Below, piece after piece: positions 1 through 8,939 of a DNA stretch of 64,000 bases. Each line of letters begins with the position of its first letter. The first letter of the stretch is position 1. The DNA is from Streptomyces chrestomyceticus JCM 4735 (GTDB lineage: Bacteria; Actinomycetota; Actinomycetes; Streptomycetales; Streptomycetaceae). The stretch spans positions 744,001-808,000 of the forward strand of contig NZ_BHZC01000001.1 of assembly GCF_003865135.1 (NCBI RefSeq). Reading direction: 5' to 3'. Under the pieces are notes generated by a model. It had not been told where the DNA came from. It saw nothing but the letters and a program-made list of their open reading frames with translations, and did no database searches. The position numbers and the translations under genes are program-made.

Positions 1-146
1 ATGGGGGTGCCCACTGCGGCTGTTGGGAACATTGAAGTGCCCTTCCCTATCCCTGCATTACCTTAATGCCCCTCCGCATCGACAAGGTATGACAGCGGAC
101 GTGCTGACCCTGCACCCTTCAGCCGCCCCAGCGCCTGAACCATCGG

Positions 147-1298
147 TCACTCGCAGAGGGCAGTGTGCAGCAACTGCGCGGCGTGGCGGCGCCCCTGCTC
201 GGCGGGGCCCGGCTGGGCGGTGACGGCGATGGTTGCGGCGCGGCCGTCGTCGGTGGTGGCCGAGTCGGTCGCGTAGCCGAGGTAGTCGCCTTCGTGGCCC
301 CACATCAGGCCGCCGCAGCTCAGCGGCTGGCTGGACAGGCCCAGCCCGAACCGCGTGCCTTCGGGGTATCCGGCGTCGGCCGGGATCGCCACGGTCGTAC
401 GCATCTGGGCGAGCTGCGCGGGCTTGAGCAGCCTGCCGCCGAGCAGGGCCCGGAAGAAACGGTTCAGGTCGCTCGGGGTGCTGATCAGAGCGCCGCCGGC
501 CCAGGCAGCCGACGGGTCCAGTTCGGTGACGTCCAGCAGCGCCACGCCGGGCTTCGGCGAGACGTAGCCGTGCGGGTGGGCGCCCCGGATGCCCTGCTCG
601 CCCACGGCCGGGACGTACGTGTGCCGCAGCCCGACGCGGTCGATCACCCGGCGAGTGATCTCCTCGCCCAGCGGGCGGCCGGTGACCTGCTCGATGAGCA
701 GTCCGGCCACCACGTAGTCGGTGTTGCAGTACCGCCAGCCCGTGCCGGGCGGGAACGCCGCCTTGTGCCGCAGTGCGAGGTCGAGCAGCGTGCGGGGCGC
801 GTAGTAGCGATGACGGTTGGCGAGCAGGTCGCCCAGGTACTGGGTGTAGTCGGGCAGCCCGCTGGTGTGCTGCAGCAACTGGCGCACCGTGATCCGACGG
901 CCGTCGATGCCGTCGCCGCGCAGCAGCCCCGGCAGGTAGGTCTCGACCGGCGCGTCCAGCGCGACCTTGCCCTCGCCGACGAGTTGCAGGACGACGGTGG
1001 CGGTGAAGGATTTGGCGACGCTCCCGGCCCGGACCTGCCCGTCGACCGGCGCCTTCGCCCCCGTATGCAGGTCCGCGACGCCTGCGGCGGCATCGCGGGT
1101 ACGCCCGTCACGGCCGGTGGCGGCGGCCAGCGCTGCCGGGTAGCCGTCCTCGTGCACCAGCCGGTCCAGCCCGCGCTGCACGGGGCCGGCGGCCCGGGGC
1201 TGCGCGGCGGAGGCGGGCAGGGGGCCTGCCAGGGGTACGGCGGTGGCGGCCAATACGGCCGCCACGATGATCCGACGACGGTGAGAACGCTTCGGCAT
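147..1298 (-). CDS. Secreted serine hydrolase (class C beta-lactamase / D-Ala-D-Ala carboxypeptidase family)
   Basis: The 383-residue product resembles the Streptomyces R61-type DD-peptidase group, which acts on peptidoglycan stem peptides outside the membrane. A Sec signal runs from residue 1 to about 33 (basic MPKRSHRRR, hydrophobic core, then ASAA). The catalytic SxxK is SVAK at 93-96, YxN is YCN at 190-192, and the third motif is HEG around 335 where R61 has HTG. I chose the ATG at 1298 because GAGGAAGG lies just upstream and the signal peptide begins there. The frame stays open for a further 127 codons, but that stretch is not protein-like. The gene is divergent from the 2-MIB operon. 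Hydrolysis of a small ester or beta-lactam instead of peptidoglycan cannot be excluded. Confidence 0.88.
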   Translation of the reverse strand: MPKRSHRRRIIVAAVLAATAVPLAGPLPASAAQPRAAGPVQRGLDRLVHEDGYPAALAAATGRDGRTRDAAAGVADLHTGAKAPVDGQVRAGSVAKSFTATVVLQLVGEGKVALDAPVETYLPGLLRGDGIDGRRITVRQLLQHTSGLPDYTQYLGDLLANRHRYYAPRTLLDLALRHKAAFPPGTGWRYCNTDYVVAGLLIEQVTGRPLGEEITRRVIDRVGLRHTYVPAVGEQGIRGAHPHGYVSPKPGVALLDVTELDPSAAWAGGALISTPSDLNRFFRALLGGRLLKPAQLAQMRTTVAIPADAGYPEGTRFGLGLSSQPLSCGGLMWGHEGDYLGYATDSATTDDGRAATIAVTAQPGPAEQGRRHAAQLLHTALCE

Positions 1299-1784
1299 GA
1301 TGAGCCTTCCTCGTGTACACGGCTGGGACAGCGGGGTCCAGCCTGCTGACGCGCGAGTCGGGGCACCATCCAGGCAGCCACAGGAGTTCAACTGGGGCTG
1401 GCCAGAGGGAAATCGGCTCACGAGCCGCGTCGCGCGCCCTCGCATGACATGCGGCCCGGCGAGACGTACGGTCTGCGTAAGATCCGCTCGGCATCCGCCT
1501 GGCCGACCTTTGACGGCCAGGCACACCGCGCTCGTGGAGTGGCGGGTGCGGTACGGGCCCCCACGGGTGCGCGGGGCCCGATCCGGGTCCGGGTGCGGCC
1601 CGTAAAGGATTACTCCGAGACGCCGACGCAGGTGTGCAGTCCGCGCCCATGTGCGGGCGCGCCTGCCGCGTCCGCACATGCGTATGCGTTACGAATGCGT
1701 ACGCAAAGTGATCACGCCTGCCCGGCGGTGAAGTCTGCCCTGTCGGCGTCAGGCGGGTTTCCCATGGATCGGGAGAGGTAGTCG
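1299..1784. other. Divergent intergenic region
   Basis: This 486-base gap lies between the minus-strand serine hydrolase and the plus-strand encapsulin operon, so promoters for both should be here. I see no convincing gene in it. The only clear structure is a cluster of ATGCGT hexamers about 90 bases before the encapsulin start. Confidence 0.6.
1678..1700. repeat. Three ATGCGT direct repeats upstream of the encapsulin gene
   Basis: ATGCGT occurs at 1678-1683, 1684-1689 and 1695-1700, the first two back to back. The cluster ends 84 bases before the encapsulin start codon, a plausible place for an activator or operator site. The binding protein is unknown; this is inference from position and repetition. 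Confidence 0.4.
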
Positions 1785-3206
1785 ATGACGGTCGAGACGA
1801 GCCCATCAGCAGGCGCCGGGGCGCAGGACCCGGAGCAGGAGCAGCTCAGCCTCAGTACAGCGGCGGCGCGGAATCTCGCGACCACCACCAAGACCGAACC
1901 CCAGATGCAGGGGATCAGTTCGCGGTGGCTGCTGCGGAAGCTGCCGTGGGTCAATGTTCCCGGCGGTGCCTACCGGGTGAACCGGCGGCTGTCGTTCACC
2001 GTCGGGGACGGGAAGGTGACGTTCGAGAAGAGCGGGTCCACGGTGCGTGTCATCCCGGAGGAGCTGGCCGAGCTGCCGCTGCTGCGGGGGTTCGACGACC
2101 CGACGGCGTTGGGCGCGCTGGCCGACAAGTTCGTCCAGAAGGAGTTCGAACCCGGTCAGATCATCGTGCAGCAGGGCCGGAAGGCCGATCATGTCTTCCT
2201 GATCGTGCACGGCAGGGTGGACAAGCTCAGGCCGGCGAAGTACGAGGGCGAGGCCGTCGTGGGCCGGCTGTCGGACGGCGACAGCTTCGGCGGCAACGCG
2301 CTGGCGACGGCCGACGGCGAGTGGGATTTCACGGTCCGCGCGGCGACCGCGGTGACGGTCCTGACGCTGCCGCACAGTGCGTACAAGACGATCGCCGGCC
2401 AGCACGAGGCGCTGCGGTCGCACGTCGACAAGCGCAGCACCGACGCGCAGAAGCCGTCGAACAAGTCCGGTGAGGCCGCGATCGAGTTCCTGTCCAGCCA
2501 CGAGGGTGAGCCGACGCTGCCGACCACGTTCGTGGACTACGAACTCTCGCCGCGTGAGTACGAGTTGAGCGTCGCGCAGACGGTGCTCAAGGTGCACAGC
2601 CGGATCGCCGACCTCTACAACCAGCCGATGAACCAGACGCAGCAGCAGTTGCGGCTCACCGTCGAGGCGCTGCGCGAGCGCCAGGAGAAGGAGCTGGTCA
2701 ACAACCGCGAGTTCGGGCTGCTCAACAACACCGACTTCGACCAGCGCATCCCGGCCCCCGTCGGCCCGCCGACCCCGGACGACCTCGACGACCTGCTGAG
2801 CATGCGCCGCGGGACCAGGTACTTCTTCGCCCACCCGCGCGCCATCGCCGCCTTCGGCAAGGAGTGCAACCGGCGCGGCCTCACCCTCGGCAGCGCCGAT
2901 GTCGACGGCCACCCCATTCCCGCGTGGCGCGGTGTGCCGATCCTGCCGTGCGGCAAGATCCCGATCTCGGAGCACCAGACGTCGTCGATCATCGCCATGC
3001 GGACCGGTGAGAACGACCAGGGCGTCGTCGGCCTCTACCAGACCGGCCTGCCCGACGAGATCGAGCCCGGCCTCAACGTCCGGTTCATGGGCATCGACGA
3101 GAAGGCGATCATCTCCTACCTCGTCAGCACCTACTACTCCGCCGCCGTTCTGGTGCCGGACGCGATCGGCATCCTCGAAAACGTCGAGGTGCGACCGCGT
3201 GACTGA
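1785..3206 (+). CDS. eshA: Family 2B encapsulin shell protein with cyclic-nucleotide-binding domain (EshA-like)
   Basis: The 473-residue protein has an N-terminal arm (1-70), a cyclic-nucleotide-binding beta-roll inserted at about 95-205 (signature around [11 protein letters not shown], then GDSFGGNAL), and an HK97-like shell fold to the end ([20 protein letters not shown] region and the [21 protein letters not shown] region). Family 2B encapsulins of this design form protein shells around terpene cyclases. EshA of Streptomyces, known as a large multimeric nucleotide-binding protein, is the same family. The gene is first in an operon with 2-MIB synthase (35 bases downstream), which supports cargo encapsulation. 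ATG at 1785 follows GGGAGAGG. Which nucleotide it binds cannot be read from the sequence. Confidence 0.93.
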   Translation: MTVETSPSAGAGAQDPEQEQLSLSTAAARNLATTTKTEPQMQGISSRWLLRKLPWVNVPGGAYRVNRRLSFTVGDGKVTFEKSGSTVRVIPEELAELPLLRGFDDPTALGALADKFVQKEFEPGQIIVQQGRKADHVFLIVHGRVDKLRPAKYEGEAVVGRLSDGDSFGGNALATADGEWDFTVRAATAVTVLTLPHSAYKTIAGQHEALRSHVDKRSTDAQKPSNKSGEAAIEFLSSHEGEPTLPTTFVDYELSPREYELSVAQTVLKVHSRIADLYNQPMNQTQQQLRLTVEALRERQEKELVNNREFGLLNNTDFDQRIPAPVGPPTPDDLDDLLSMRRGTRYFFAHPRAIAAFGKECNRRGLTLGSADVDGHPIPAWRGVPILPCGKIPISEHQTSSIIAMRTGENDQGVVGLYQTGLPDEIEPGLNVRFMGIDEKAIISYLVSTYYSAAVLVPDAIGILENVEVRPRD

Positions 3207-3241
3207 GCACCTGGCCCGGCGAGTGGAGGAGGGCTGAGACG

Positions 3242-4501
3242 GTGTCGTCGCTGTCCCGGGTGTTCGCCGCGCCCACCGTCCAGGTGAGCGCCCCGAGCGT
3301 CCCGCTGCCCCAACCGGCGTGCCCCGGAGAACGGGTACCGGTCGCCCCGCCTCCCGAGTCGACGGCCTCGTGGTCCGCGCCCCCGGCGGAGCGGACGGGG
3401 CCGTGGCTGCCCGACGGCCCCACCGGCTTGGGCACTTCGGCGGCCAGGGCCCTCCTCCCCCTGCCCGAGGAACCCGCCCCGCCCGCGCCCGGCCCGGAGG
3501 CCGGCCCCGCTCCCGAGGGCGGGCCCCGCCCCGGTGACCCGATTCCGGGCCTGTACTGTCCGCCCGCCGTGCCCGCCGACCCGGCCAAGGTCGCCGAGGT
3601 GGACCGGCGCCTCGAAGCCTGGGCCCATGACCTCGACCTGTTTCCCCCTGAATGGGCGGGAGACTTCGCCGGCTTCCAGGTGGGCCGCGCCGTCGTCCTG
3701 CAACACCCGGCAGCGGCGAGCCTGGAGCGCCTCGTCGTCGCGGGCAAGCTGCTGGTGGCGGAGAACGTCGTCGACGACTGCTACTGCGAGGACTACGGCG
3801 GGTCGCCCATCGGCCTGGGCGGCCGGCTCATCATCGCGCAGAGCGCCCTGGACCCTCTGCACACCGCGGACGGCTACCAACAGCAGTGGCACGAGGGCCT
3901 GGGCGCGGACGCTCCGCTGCGCTCCTACGCCGACGCGATGCGGGCCTTCCGGGAGATCGCCAGTCCCAGTCAGGTCACCCGGTTCGTCCACGACATGGCG
4001 CGCCTGCACCTGGGCTATCTCGCCGAGGGCGCCTGGGCGCAGACCCGCACCACCCCGCCGGTGTGGAAGTACCTGGTGATGCGGCAGTTCAACAACTTCC
4101 GCCCCTGCCTGTCCCTCGTGGACGCGGTGGACGGCTACGAACTGTCCGAGCCGTTCTACTCCCGCCCCGAGGTCCAACGCGTCACCGCGCTGGCCTGCAA
4201 TGCCACCACACTCGTCAACGACCTGTACTCCTTCACCAAGGAGATGGCCGTCGACGAGCACCACCTGAACCTCCCGGTGGTGATCGCCGCCGAGGACCGC
4301 GGCGGCCTCAAGGAGGCGTACCTGAAGGCCGTCGGCATCCACAACGAGATCATGCACGCCTTCGAGGACGAGTCCGCGGTCCTGGCCGCCCGGAACCCGG
4401 TCCTGGCCCGCTACACCACCGGTCTCGCCGCCTGGGTCGCCGGCAATCACGAATGGCACCACACCAACACCTACCGCTACTCCCTGCCGAACTACTGGTG
4501 A
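3242..4501 (+). CDS. tpc: 2-Methylisoborneol synthase (terpene cyclase)
   Basis: The enzyme cyclises 2-methylgeranyl diphosphate to the earthy odorant 2-methylisoborneol. The 419 residues comprise a Pro/Ala-rich, probably disordered N-terminus (1 to about 115) ending near DPIPGLYCPP, then a class I terpene synthase fold. The Mg-binding acidic motif is DDCYCED at 178-184, and the NSE triad is NDLYSFTKE at 326-334 (N326, S330, E334). The C-terminus carries the usual NHEWHHTNTYRY. In family 2B systems the disordered N-terminus is the likely cargo-loading tag for the encapsulin encoded just upstream. Start is GTG at 3242 after GGAGGAGGG. It is followed 14 bases later by the methyltransferase that makes its substrate. 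Confidence 0.95.
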   Translation: MSSLSRVFAAPTVQVSAPSVPLPQPACPGERVPVAPPPESTASWSAPPAERTGPWLPDGPTGLGTSAARALLPLPEEPAPPAPGPEAGPAPEGGPRPGDPIPGLYCPPAVPADPAKVAEVDRRLEAWAHDLDLFPPEWAGDFAGFQVGRAVVLQHPAAASLERLVVAGKLLVAENVVDDCYCEDYGGSPIGLGGRLIIAQSALDPLHTADGYQQQWHEGLGADAPLRSYADAMRAFREIASPSQVTRFVHDMARLHLGYLAEGAWAQTRTTPPVWKYLVMRQFNNFRPCLSLVDAVDGYELSEPFYSRPEVQRVTALACNATTLVNDLYSFTKEMAVDEHHLNLPVVIAAEDRGGLKEAYLKAVGIHNEIMHAFEDESAVLAARNPVLARYTTGLAAWVAGNHEWHHTNTYRYSLPNYW

Positions 4502-4515
4502 GAGAAGACAACCGC

Positions 4516-5385
4516 ATGACCACCACAGCGCAGCGCGGCGGCGCGGCAGCAGCCCCGGCCGTCAGCCCCTACCAGCAGTCGGTGGCCGACTACTGGAACC
4601 ACGAGCGGAACGCCGTCAACCTCCGCCTGGGCGAGGTCGACGGCTTCTACCACCACCACTACGGCATCGGGAACGTCGACCGGTCCGTCCTGGCGGGCCC
4701 GGAGGACACCCGCGACGAGCGCACCATCGCCGAACTGCACCGTCTGGAGTGCGCCCAGGCCGACTTCCTCGCCGACCACCTCGGCCCCGTCACCCCCGAC
4801 GACCGGCTGCTGGACTCCGGCTGCGGCCGGGGCGGCGGCAGCCTGGTCGCCCACCAGCGGTTCGACTGTCACGTCGACGGGATCTCCATCTCCGAGACCC
4901 AGGTGGCCTTCGCCACCGCGCAGGCCGAGAAGCACGGTGTGGGCGACAAGGTGCGCTTCCACGTCAAGAACATGCTCGACACCGGCTTCGAGCGGGGCTC
5001 GTTCCGCGCCGTCTGGAACAACGAGTCCACGATGTACGTCGACCTGTCGGCCCTGTTCGCCGAGTACGCGCGCCTCCTCGTACGCGGCGGCCGGTACGTC
5101 ACCATCACCGGCTGCTACAACGACACCTACGGGCTGCCCTCCCGCGAGGTCTCCACGATCAACGCCCACTACATCTGCGACATCCACCCCCGCTCCGCCT
5201 ACTTCAGGGAGATGGCGAACCACCGGCTCGTGCCGAGCAGCGTGGTGGACCTGACCGCGGCGACCGTGCCGTACTGGGAGCTGCGCGCCGCGTCCTCGTT
5301 GGCCACGGGTATCGAGGAGACGTTTCTGACCGCCTACAAGAACGGCAGTTTCCAGTACCTGCTGATTGCCGCCGACCGGGTCTGA
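4516..5385 (+). CDS. mtf: Geranyl diphosphate 2-C-methyltransferase
   Basis: This 289-residue class I SAM methyltransferase converts geranyl diphosphate to 2-methylgeranyl diphosphate, the C11 substrate of the cyclase encoded immediately upstream. The SAM-binding loop is DSGCGRGGG at 100-108. N-terminal features typical of this enzyme are SVADYWNHE and GFYHHHYGIG. The C-terminal GSFQYLLIAADRV matches the family end. Gene order shell, cyclase, methyltransferase with short gaps indicates one transcript and fits the characterised Streptomyces 2-MIB operon. Confidence 0.95.
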   Translation: MTTTAQRGGAAAAPAVSPYQQSVADYWNHERNAVNLRLGEVDGFYHHHYGIGNVDRSVLAGPEDTRDERTIAELHRLECAQADFLADHLGPVTPDDRLLDSGCGRGGGSLVAHQRFDCHVDGISISETQVAFATAQAEKHGVGDKVRFHVKNMLDTGFERGSFRAVWNNESTMYVDLSALFAEYARLLVRGGRYVTITGCYNDTYGLPSREVSTINAHYICDIHPRSAYFREMANHRLVPSSVVDLTAATVPYWELRAASSLATGIEETFLTAYKNGSFQYLLIAADRV

Positions 5386-5436
5386 ACCCGGCGTTCCCGC
5401 GCGGGACCGGGCCGGCGGCAGCCGGCTCTCCGGTGC

Positions 5437-6054
5437 TCAGGCGCTGTCAGGAGTGCGGGGTTCGCGCCGCATGGCCCACAGCACCGGTCCGCCGCCCGGG
5501 AGTTCCATCTCTCCGCGTACGACGAAACCGAAGTGCTCGTAGACGGGGACGTTGGACGGCTTGGAGGACTCCAGGTAGACGGGCAGGCCCGCCGCGTCGG
5601 CCTGGGCCAGGCCCGAGCGCAGCAGCGCGGCGCCGTGTCCCTGTCCCTGGGCGGCGGGGTCGGCGCCGATCACCCCGAGGTACCAGTGCGGCTCCTGGGG
5701 CGCGTGCTCGGCCGCCGCCATGACGGTGTCGCGGAACAGCGGGGCCCGGTCGCCGAGGATGTCCTGGAGCTCCTGGACGGTCTCCGCGTCGGGCACGGCC
5801 TTCGCCTGCCCCTCCGGCGGTACCCAGAAGGCGGCCGCCGCGCCGGTGCGCTCGCACACGCCGTGGTGGGCGTACTGCCGGGTGAACAGCGTGGTGAAGT
5901 AACGCTTCAGCCCGGCCTCGCGGGACGGGCCGTCGGGGAAGAACCAGCGCATCATCGGGTCGTCGCCGAAGGCGCGGGCCAGGGTACTGCTGACCAGTCG
6001 GGCGTCGTCGACCGTCGCCCTCTGCGGGGTGTTCGTTATCGGCACACCGGTCAT
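5437..6054 (-). CDS. GNAT family N-acetyltransferase
   Basis: The 205-residue protein has the GNAT acetyl-CoA-binding segment near YLGVIGADPAAQGQGHGAALL (pyrophosphate loop Q-G-Q-G-H-G) and the beta5-alpha4 part LPVYLESSKPSNVPVYEHFGFVV. The substrate is unknown; this subfamily acetylates small amines, and some members give drug self-resistance. It converges on the methyltransferase gene with a 51-base gap. ATG at 6054 follows TAGGTGCAG. Confidence 0.85.
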   Translation of the reverse strand: MTGVPITNTPQRATVDDARLVSSTLARAFGDDPMMRWFFPDGPSREAGLKRYFTTLFTRQYAHHGVCERTGAAAAFWVPPEGQAKAVPDAETVQELQDILGDRAPLFRDTVMAAAEHAPQEPHWYLGVIGADPAAQGQGHGAALLRSGLAQADAAGLPVYLESSKPSNVPVYEHFGFVVRGEMELPGGGPVLWAMRREPRTPDSA

Positions 6055-6117
6055 TCTGCACCTATGGTGATCTTCGTCGACCGGTGGGTGGCCCGCTCGC
6101 CGACGCCCGGCCGGCCC

Positions 6118-6546
6118 TCACCCGGCGCTCAGGGTGGCCCGGATCGTCTTGCCGCCCGCCGGGCCGTCCAAGACGTCGAGGGTGTGCGCGAGGGCGTACA
6201 CGATCAGCAGCCCGCGGCCGCTCTCCTCCCCGTCACCGGCCGGGCGGAACCGGGGCCGTTCCGGGCAGTCGTCGCTCACCTCGACGGTCAGGGCGCCGTC
6301 CTGGAAGCACAGGCGCAGCCGGCAGTTGCTGCGGGTGTGGCGGGTGACGTTGGCGACCAGCTCGGTGACGACCAGGAAGGCGTCCGCCGGGTCGGCGGGG
6401 CAGGGCGCGGCGGTTCCGTCCCGGGCCAGGAAGGCGGCGGTCAGCCAACGGGCCCAGAAGACGGTTTCGTGGGCGTGGGGTAAGAGGTATTCGACCCGCG
6501 TCGTCCGGACGCGGGCACGACGACGGGTACGCAACGTTCGGCTCAC
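6118..6546 (-). CDS. RsbW-like anti-sigma factor / ATP-binding serine kinase
   Basis: The small HATPase_c_2-type protein (about 142 residues) has an N-box TELVANVTRHT, a D-box-like VSDDCPERPRF and a G-box GRGLLIVYALA. Such proteins hold SigB/SigF-type sigma factors inactive and phosphorylate STAS antagonists. Three STAS genes lie within 2 kb, and a sigma factor of that type is at 38.6 kb, though pairing is only inference. The start is uncertain. GTG at 6546 is used here with a G-rich tract directly before it; a TTG three codons upstream and later GTG codons are alternatives. Confidence 0.8.
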   Translation of the reverse strand: MSRTLRTRRRARVRTTRVEYLLPHAHETVFWARWLTAAFLARDGTAAPCPADPADAFLVVTELVANVTRHTRSNCRLRLCFQDGALTVEVSDDCPERPRFRPAGDGEESGRGLLIVYALAHTLDVLDGPAGGKTIRATLSAG

Positions 6547-7025
6547 TCCCCCCAAAGGCCAGTCGGCCCCCTTGAGTTACGCCTCGGTGGCCGGATCGCG
6601 GCGGCTGGTCTGTACCACCCATGCCCCGTTCGGGTGACAGCCACGCACGGTTCCGCCGTAGTACGCGTCATACGGTGGCGTGACCACCGTCTGCGGACGG
6701 CACCGCCCGGCCCGGTCCGCGGACGCCGGCCGTCCCGGCCGTGCGCACCGGCCGTCCGCCCGCGCCACGGGCGCCGCGGCACCGCCCGGCACCGGCTCGC
6801 ACAGTGACGGGGCGGCCGTTCAGGTGTCCGGGTGCCGGGTGCCTCCGGTGGGACGCTCCCCCGGCGCGTGCTTGTCCGTGCGGAATCGGGGGCATCAGAC
6901 CGGTTGAGGCCGACGGGCGGGTCGGCGCACGCCCCGCACCGCACCGGACCGCCCACGCGCTCGGCCACGACTGCCCGGCCGCCTCCCTGCGGGCCGGGAC
7001 TCGTCCACCGACGGAGGAGACGCCT
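6547..7025. other. Divergent intergenic region
   Basis: The 479 bases separate the anti-sigma gene (minus) from the first STAS gene (plus). Frames are open on both strands because of the GC content, but none has a believable start with a ribosome-binding site and a recognisable product. It probably holds the two promoters. No strong repeat was seen. Confidence 0.5.
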
Positions 7026-7589
7026 GTGTCTGGTCTCGCACGCTGCTTCCGTGGCCGCGTCGCTCCCCGCCGCCCCGGCCGTACCGGCGCCCGCTGGTGG
7101 CGGTACGAGGGCCGGCCGCGCCGGCGGCCCGCAGGTTCGTACGGGAAGAGCGACGGACCCTGCTGGCGCGCGCGGCGGGACGGGGAGACGCTGCTGCTGT
7201 CGGTCTGCGGCGACCTGGATCTGGAGCTCGCCCGGCGCCTGGGCCCGGCCCTGTCCCAGGTGTCCTCGCGGTCCGTCCGCACGGTGGTCCTGGACCTGAG
7301 CCAGGTCACCTTCTTCGACTGCAGCGGGCTGCAGTGGCTGTGCGAGGTGCGGTCCCGGGTGGCCGCGAACGGCGGGGAGACATACCTGCGCCAGCCGCCG
7401 CGCTGTGTCTACCGCGTGCTGCAACTCGTGCCGCTGCCCCGGCCGTTCGCCTTGCTGTCCGCCACTGGCACCGCCGCCCGCCCGGCGGGGACGACGGGAA
7501 GCAGCCGTTCGGCGGGCGGCGCTTCCGGCCGCCTCGCCGTGCGCCGCCGGCGGTCCGCGTACGGGTCCGCCCGGCCGCCCGGCAGCTAA
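7026..7589 (+). CDS. STAS-domain anti-sigma factor antagonist with extended tails
   Basis: The protein is 187 residues when started at GTG 7026, which follows GGAGGAG with good spacing. Residues 1-50 are Arg/Gly-rich. The STAS fold spans about 55-140 (GETLLLSVCGDLDLELARRL, then VVLDLSQVTFFDCSGLQWL). The Ser of DCSGLQ is at the usual phosphorylation site. The tail after 145 is low-complexity. In partner switching the unphosphorylated form binds the anti-sigma kinase and frees the sigma factor. The divergent anti-sigma gene is the obvious candidate partner. Confidence 0.82.
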   Translation: MSGLARCFRGRVAPRRPGRTGARWWRYEGRPRRRPAGSYGKSDGPCWRARRDGETLLLSVCGDLDLELARRLGPALSQVSSRSVRTVVLDLSQVTFFDCSGLQWLCEVRSRVAANGGETYLRQPPRCVYRVLQLVPLPRPFALLSATGTAARPAGTTGSSRSAGGASGRLAVRRRRSAYGSARPPGS

Positions 7590-7770
7590 AGGACGTGCCG
7601 CGGGTCCGTCCGCCGGGCGGCGTCCGGTATCGGGGCCGCGGGCCGTCCGCCCGGAGGTGGCGCAACTCGCCGCTACCGGGCCCGGCCCGCCTGGTACCGG
7701 TGCCTGCGTACGGATAGCGTGGTCGGCCCGGCCCCATGGGTGTTGGTGCGAACGCGCTCGGAGGTGCGAC

Positions 7771-8184
7771 ATGCCGCACGCTGACGGGTTGCTGGTCAAC
7801 ATGGTCGCCGACTGTTCCGCATGTGCGGTGATACGCGTCAGCGGAGCTCTCGACCACACCGGGGAACAGTACTTCCGTACGACGATGGGCGGCCACGTCG
7901 ACGCCGGTTACCGCTATGTGGTCCTGGACTGCGCGGCGCTGGTCTACTGCAACTCCCGCGGCCTGAACTGCCTGCTCGGGCTGCACTGGCTGCTCAGCCG
8001 GCGCCGCGGCCGCCTTCTGCTCGCGGGGGTGGGGCGCCGGGTGCTGTGGATGCTGGAGCAGACCGGCAGCAAGGAGGTGCTGGCCGTCTTCCCCACCGTG
8101 ACCCGGGCGCTGGCCAGCCTCCCCGTGCACCACCGTCCCACCTGGCCGCCCCCGCACCCGGTGAGCACGGGCCCCGGGGCGTGA
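7771..8184 (+). CDS. STAS-domain protein (anti-sigma antagonist)
   Basis: The 137-residue protein starts at ATG 7771 after GGAGGTGCGAC. The STAS fold runs from CAVIRVSGALDHTGEQYF through YVVLDCAALVYCNSRGLNCL. The candidate phosphorylation Ser is in CNSRGL, where the canonical sequence is DSSGL, so the surrounding residues are atypical. The C-terminus is a Pro/His-rich tail. It follows the previous STAS gene by 181 bases on the same strand. Confidence 0.82.
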   Translation: MPHADGLLVNMVADCSACAVIRVSGALDHTGEQYFRTTMGGHVDAGYRYVVLDCAALVYCNSRGLNCLLGLHWLLSRRRGRLLLAGVGRRVLWMLEQTGSKEVLAVFPTVTRALASLPVHHRPTWPPPHPVSTGPGA

Positions 8185-8232
8185 ATCCGGGCGGGGTCGC
8201 AGATCCGTCACCGACGCACCCGTCCCACCTGC

Positions 8233-8589
8233 TCACCCGTCGGCGGCCTCCGGCGCCCGGTCGCCCCTGGCGTCCTCGACACTGGCGTAGCGGGGGAACT
8301 GTTCGGCGTAGCCGGTGAGCCGGAACAGCAGGTCGACGGCCTCGTGCTCGTAGACGACCCGCACCCAGCCGCCGACCGCCTCGCAGCGCGTCTGGGCCTT
8401 CATCAGTTCCTGCAGTCCGCTGCTGTCGATGAAGTTGACCTGCCGCAGGTCGGCGATGACGAAGGCCGGGAGTGCAGCATCGTTCCCTCTGAGCTGCTCC
8501 CGGAACGCCGGCGCCGTGGCCAGGTCGATCTCGCCCACCGGGCAGACCACCCGGCAGCCCTCCCTCAGCTCGGGACACCGGGTGTTCAT
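8233..8589 (-). CDS. STAS-domain anti-sigma factor antagonist
   Basis: This 118-residue protein is the most canonical of the three STAS proteins: CRVVCPVGEIDLATAPAFREQL, then FVIADLRQVNFIDSSGLQEL with the standard DSSGL phosphorylation site. ATG at 8589 follows GAGGAG with nine bases spacing. It converges on the preceding STAS gene with a 48-base gap. Confidence 0.87.
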   Translation of the reverse strand: MNTRCPELREGCRVVCPVGEIDLATAPAFREQLRGNDAALPAFVIADLRQVNFIDSSGLQELMKAQTRCEAVGGWVRVVYEHEAVDLLFRLTGYAEQFPRYASVEDARGDRAPEAADG

Positions 8590-8939
8590 GGCGGCCAACT
8601 CCTCGGGGACTGCGTGGCGCGTTCCGCACGACCGGGTCTGCGGCGGACTGCTGGCAGCTTACGGACACCACAGGCGCAGACGAAGCCGAAGGTTCACTCA
8701 TCAATGAAACCTTCACGAAAGACTTCTACCGATCGTCCAGCGATCATTTTCGTCCGCTCGTAGTCGTAGTCCGATCAGTTCACGCGGCCCGATCATCCAA
8801 TAATCCGCGCACCGGTTCGAGAGGCGGTACGGGAGGGGCAATTGCGGCACGGAAGGCCCAGACAGCCCTCAGGAGCGGGCCCGTGGTGGCAGTGGGCCCG
8901 CTCCTGAGGTGGTGCGGGTGGTACGGGTAAGGCCTCAGG
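8590..8939. other. Intergenic region with STAS promoter and a terminator
   Basis: The part near 8700-8800 is markedly AT-richer than its surroundings, with repeated CGATCA-like words. It probably contains the promoter of the minus-strand STAS gene. The other end holds the strong hairpin annotated at 8867-8909. No gene is seen. Confidence 0.5.
8867..8909 (-). terminator. Perfect 16-bp hairpin after the SH3-like protein gene
   Basis: Arms 8867-8882 and 8894-8909 (CCTCAGGAGCGGGCCC and its exact complement) flank an 11-base loop. It lies 31 bases beyond the stop of the minus-strand gene at 8940. There is no T-run, as is usual for actinobacterial terminators. Confidence 0.8.

Noticed and set aside
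1..146. Start of the window
   Set aside because: No complete gene, RNA or repeat could be supported in the first 146 bases.
1299..1679. N-terminal extension of the serine hydrolase frame
   Set aside because: The signal peptide and ribosome-binding site place the start at 1298. The upstream translation has no protein-like features.
6577..6792. A 71-codon minus-strand frame before the anti-sigma gene
   Set aside because: GTG start without a ribosome-binding site and no recognisable sequence.
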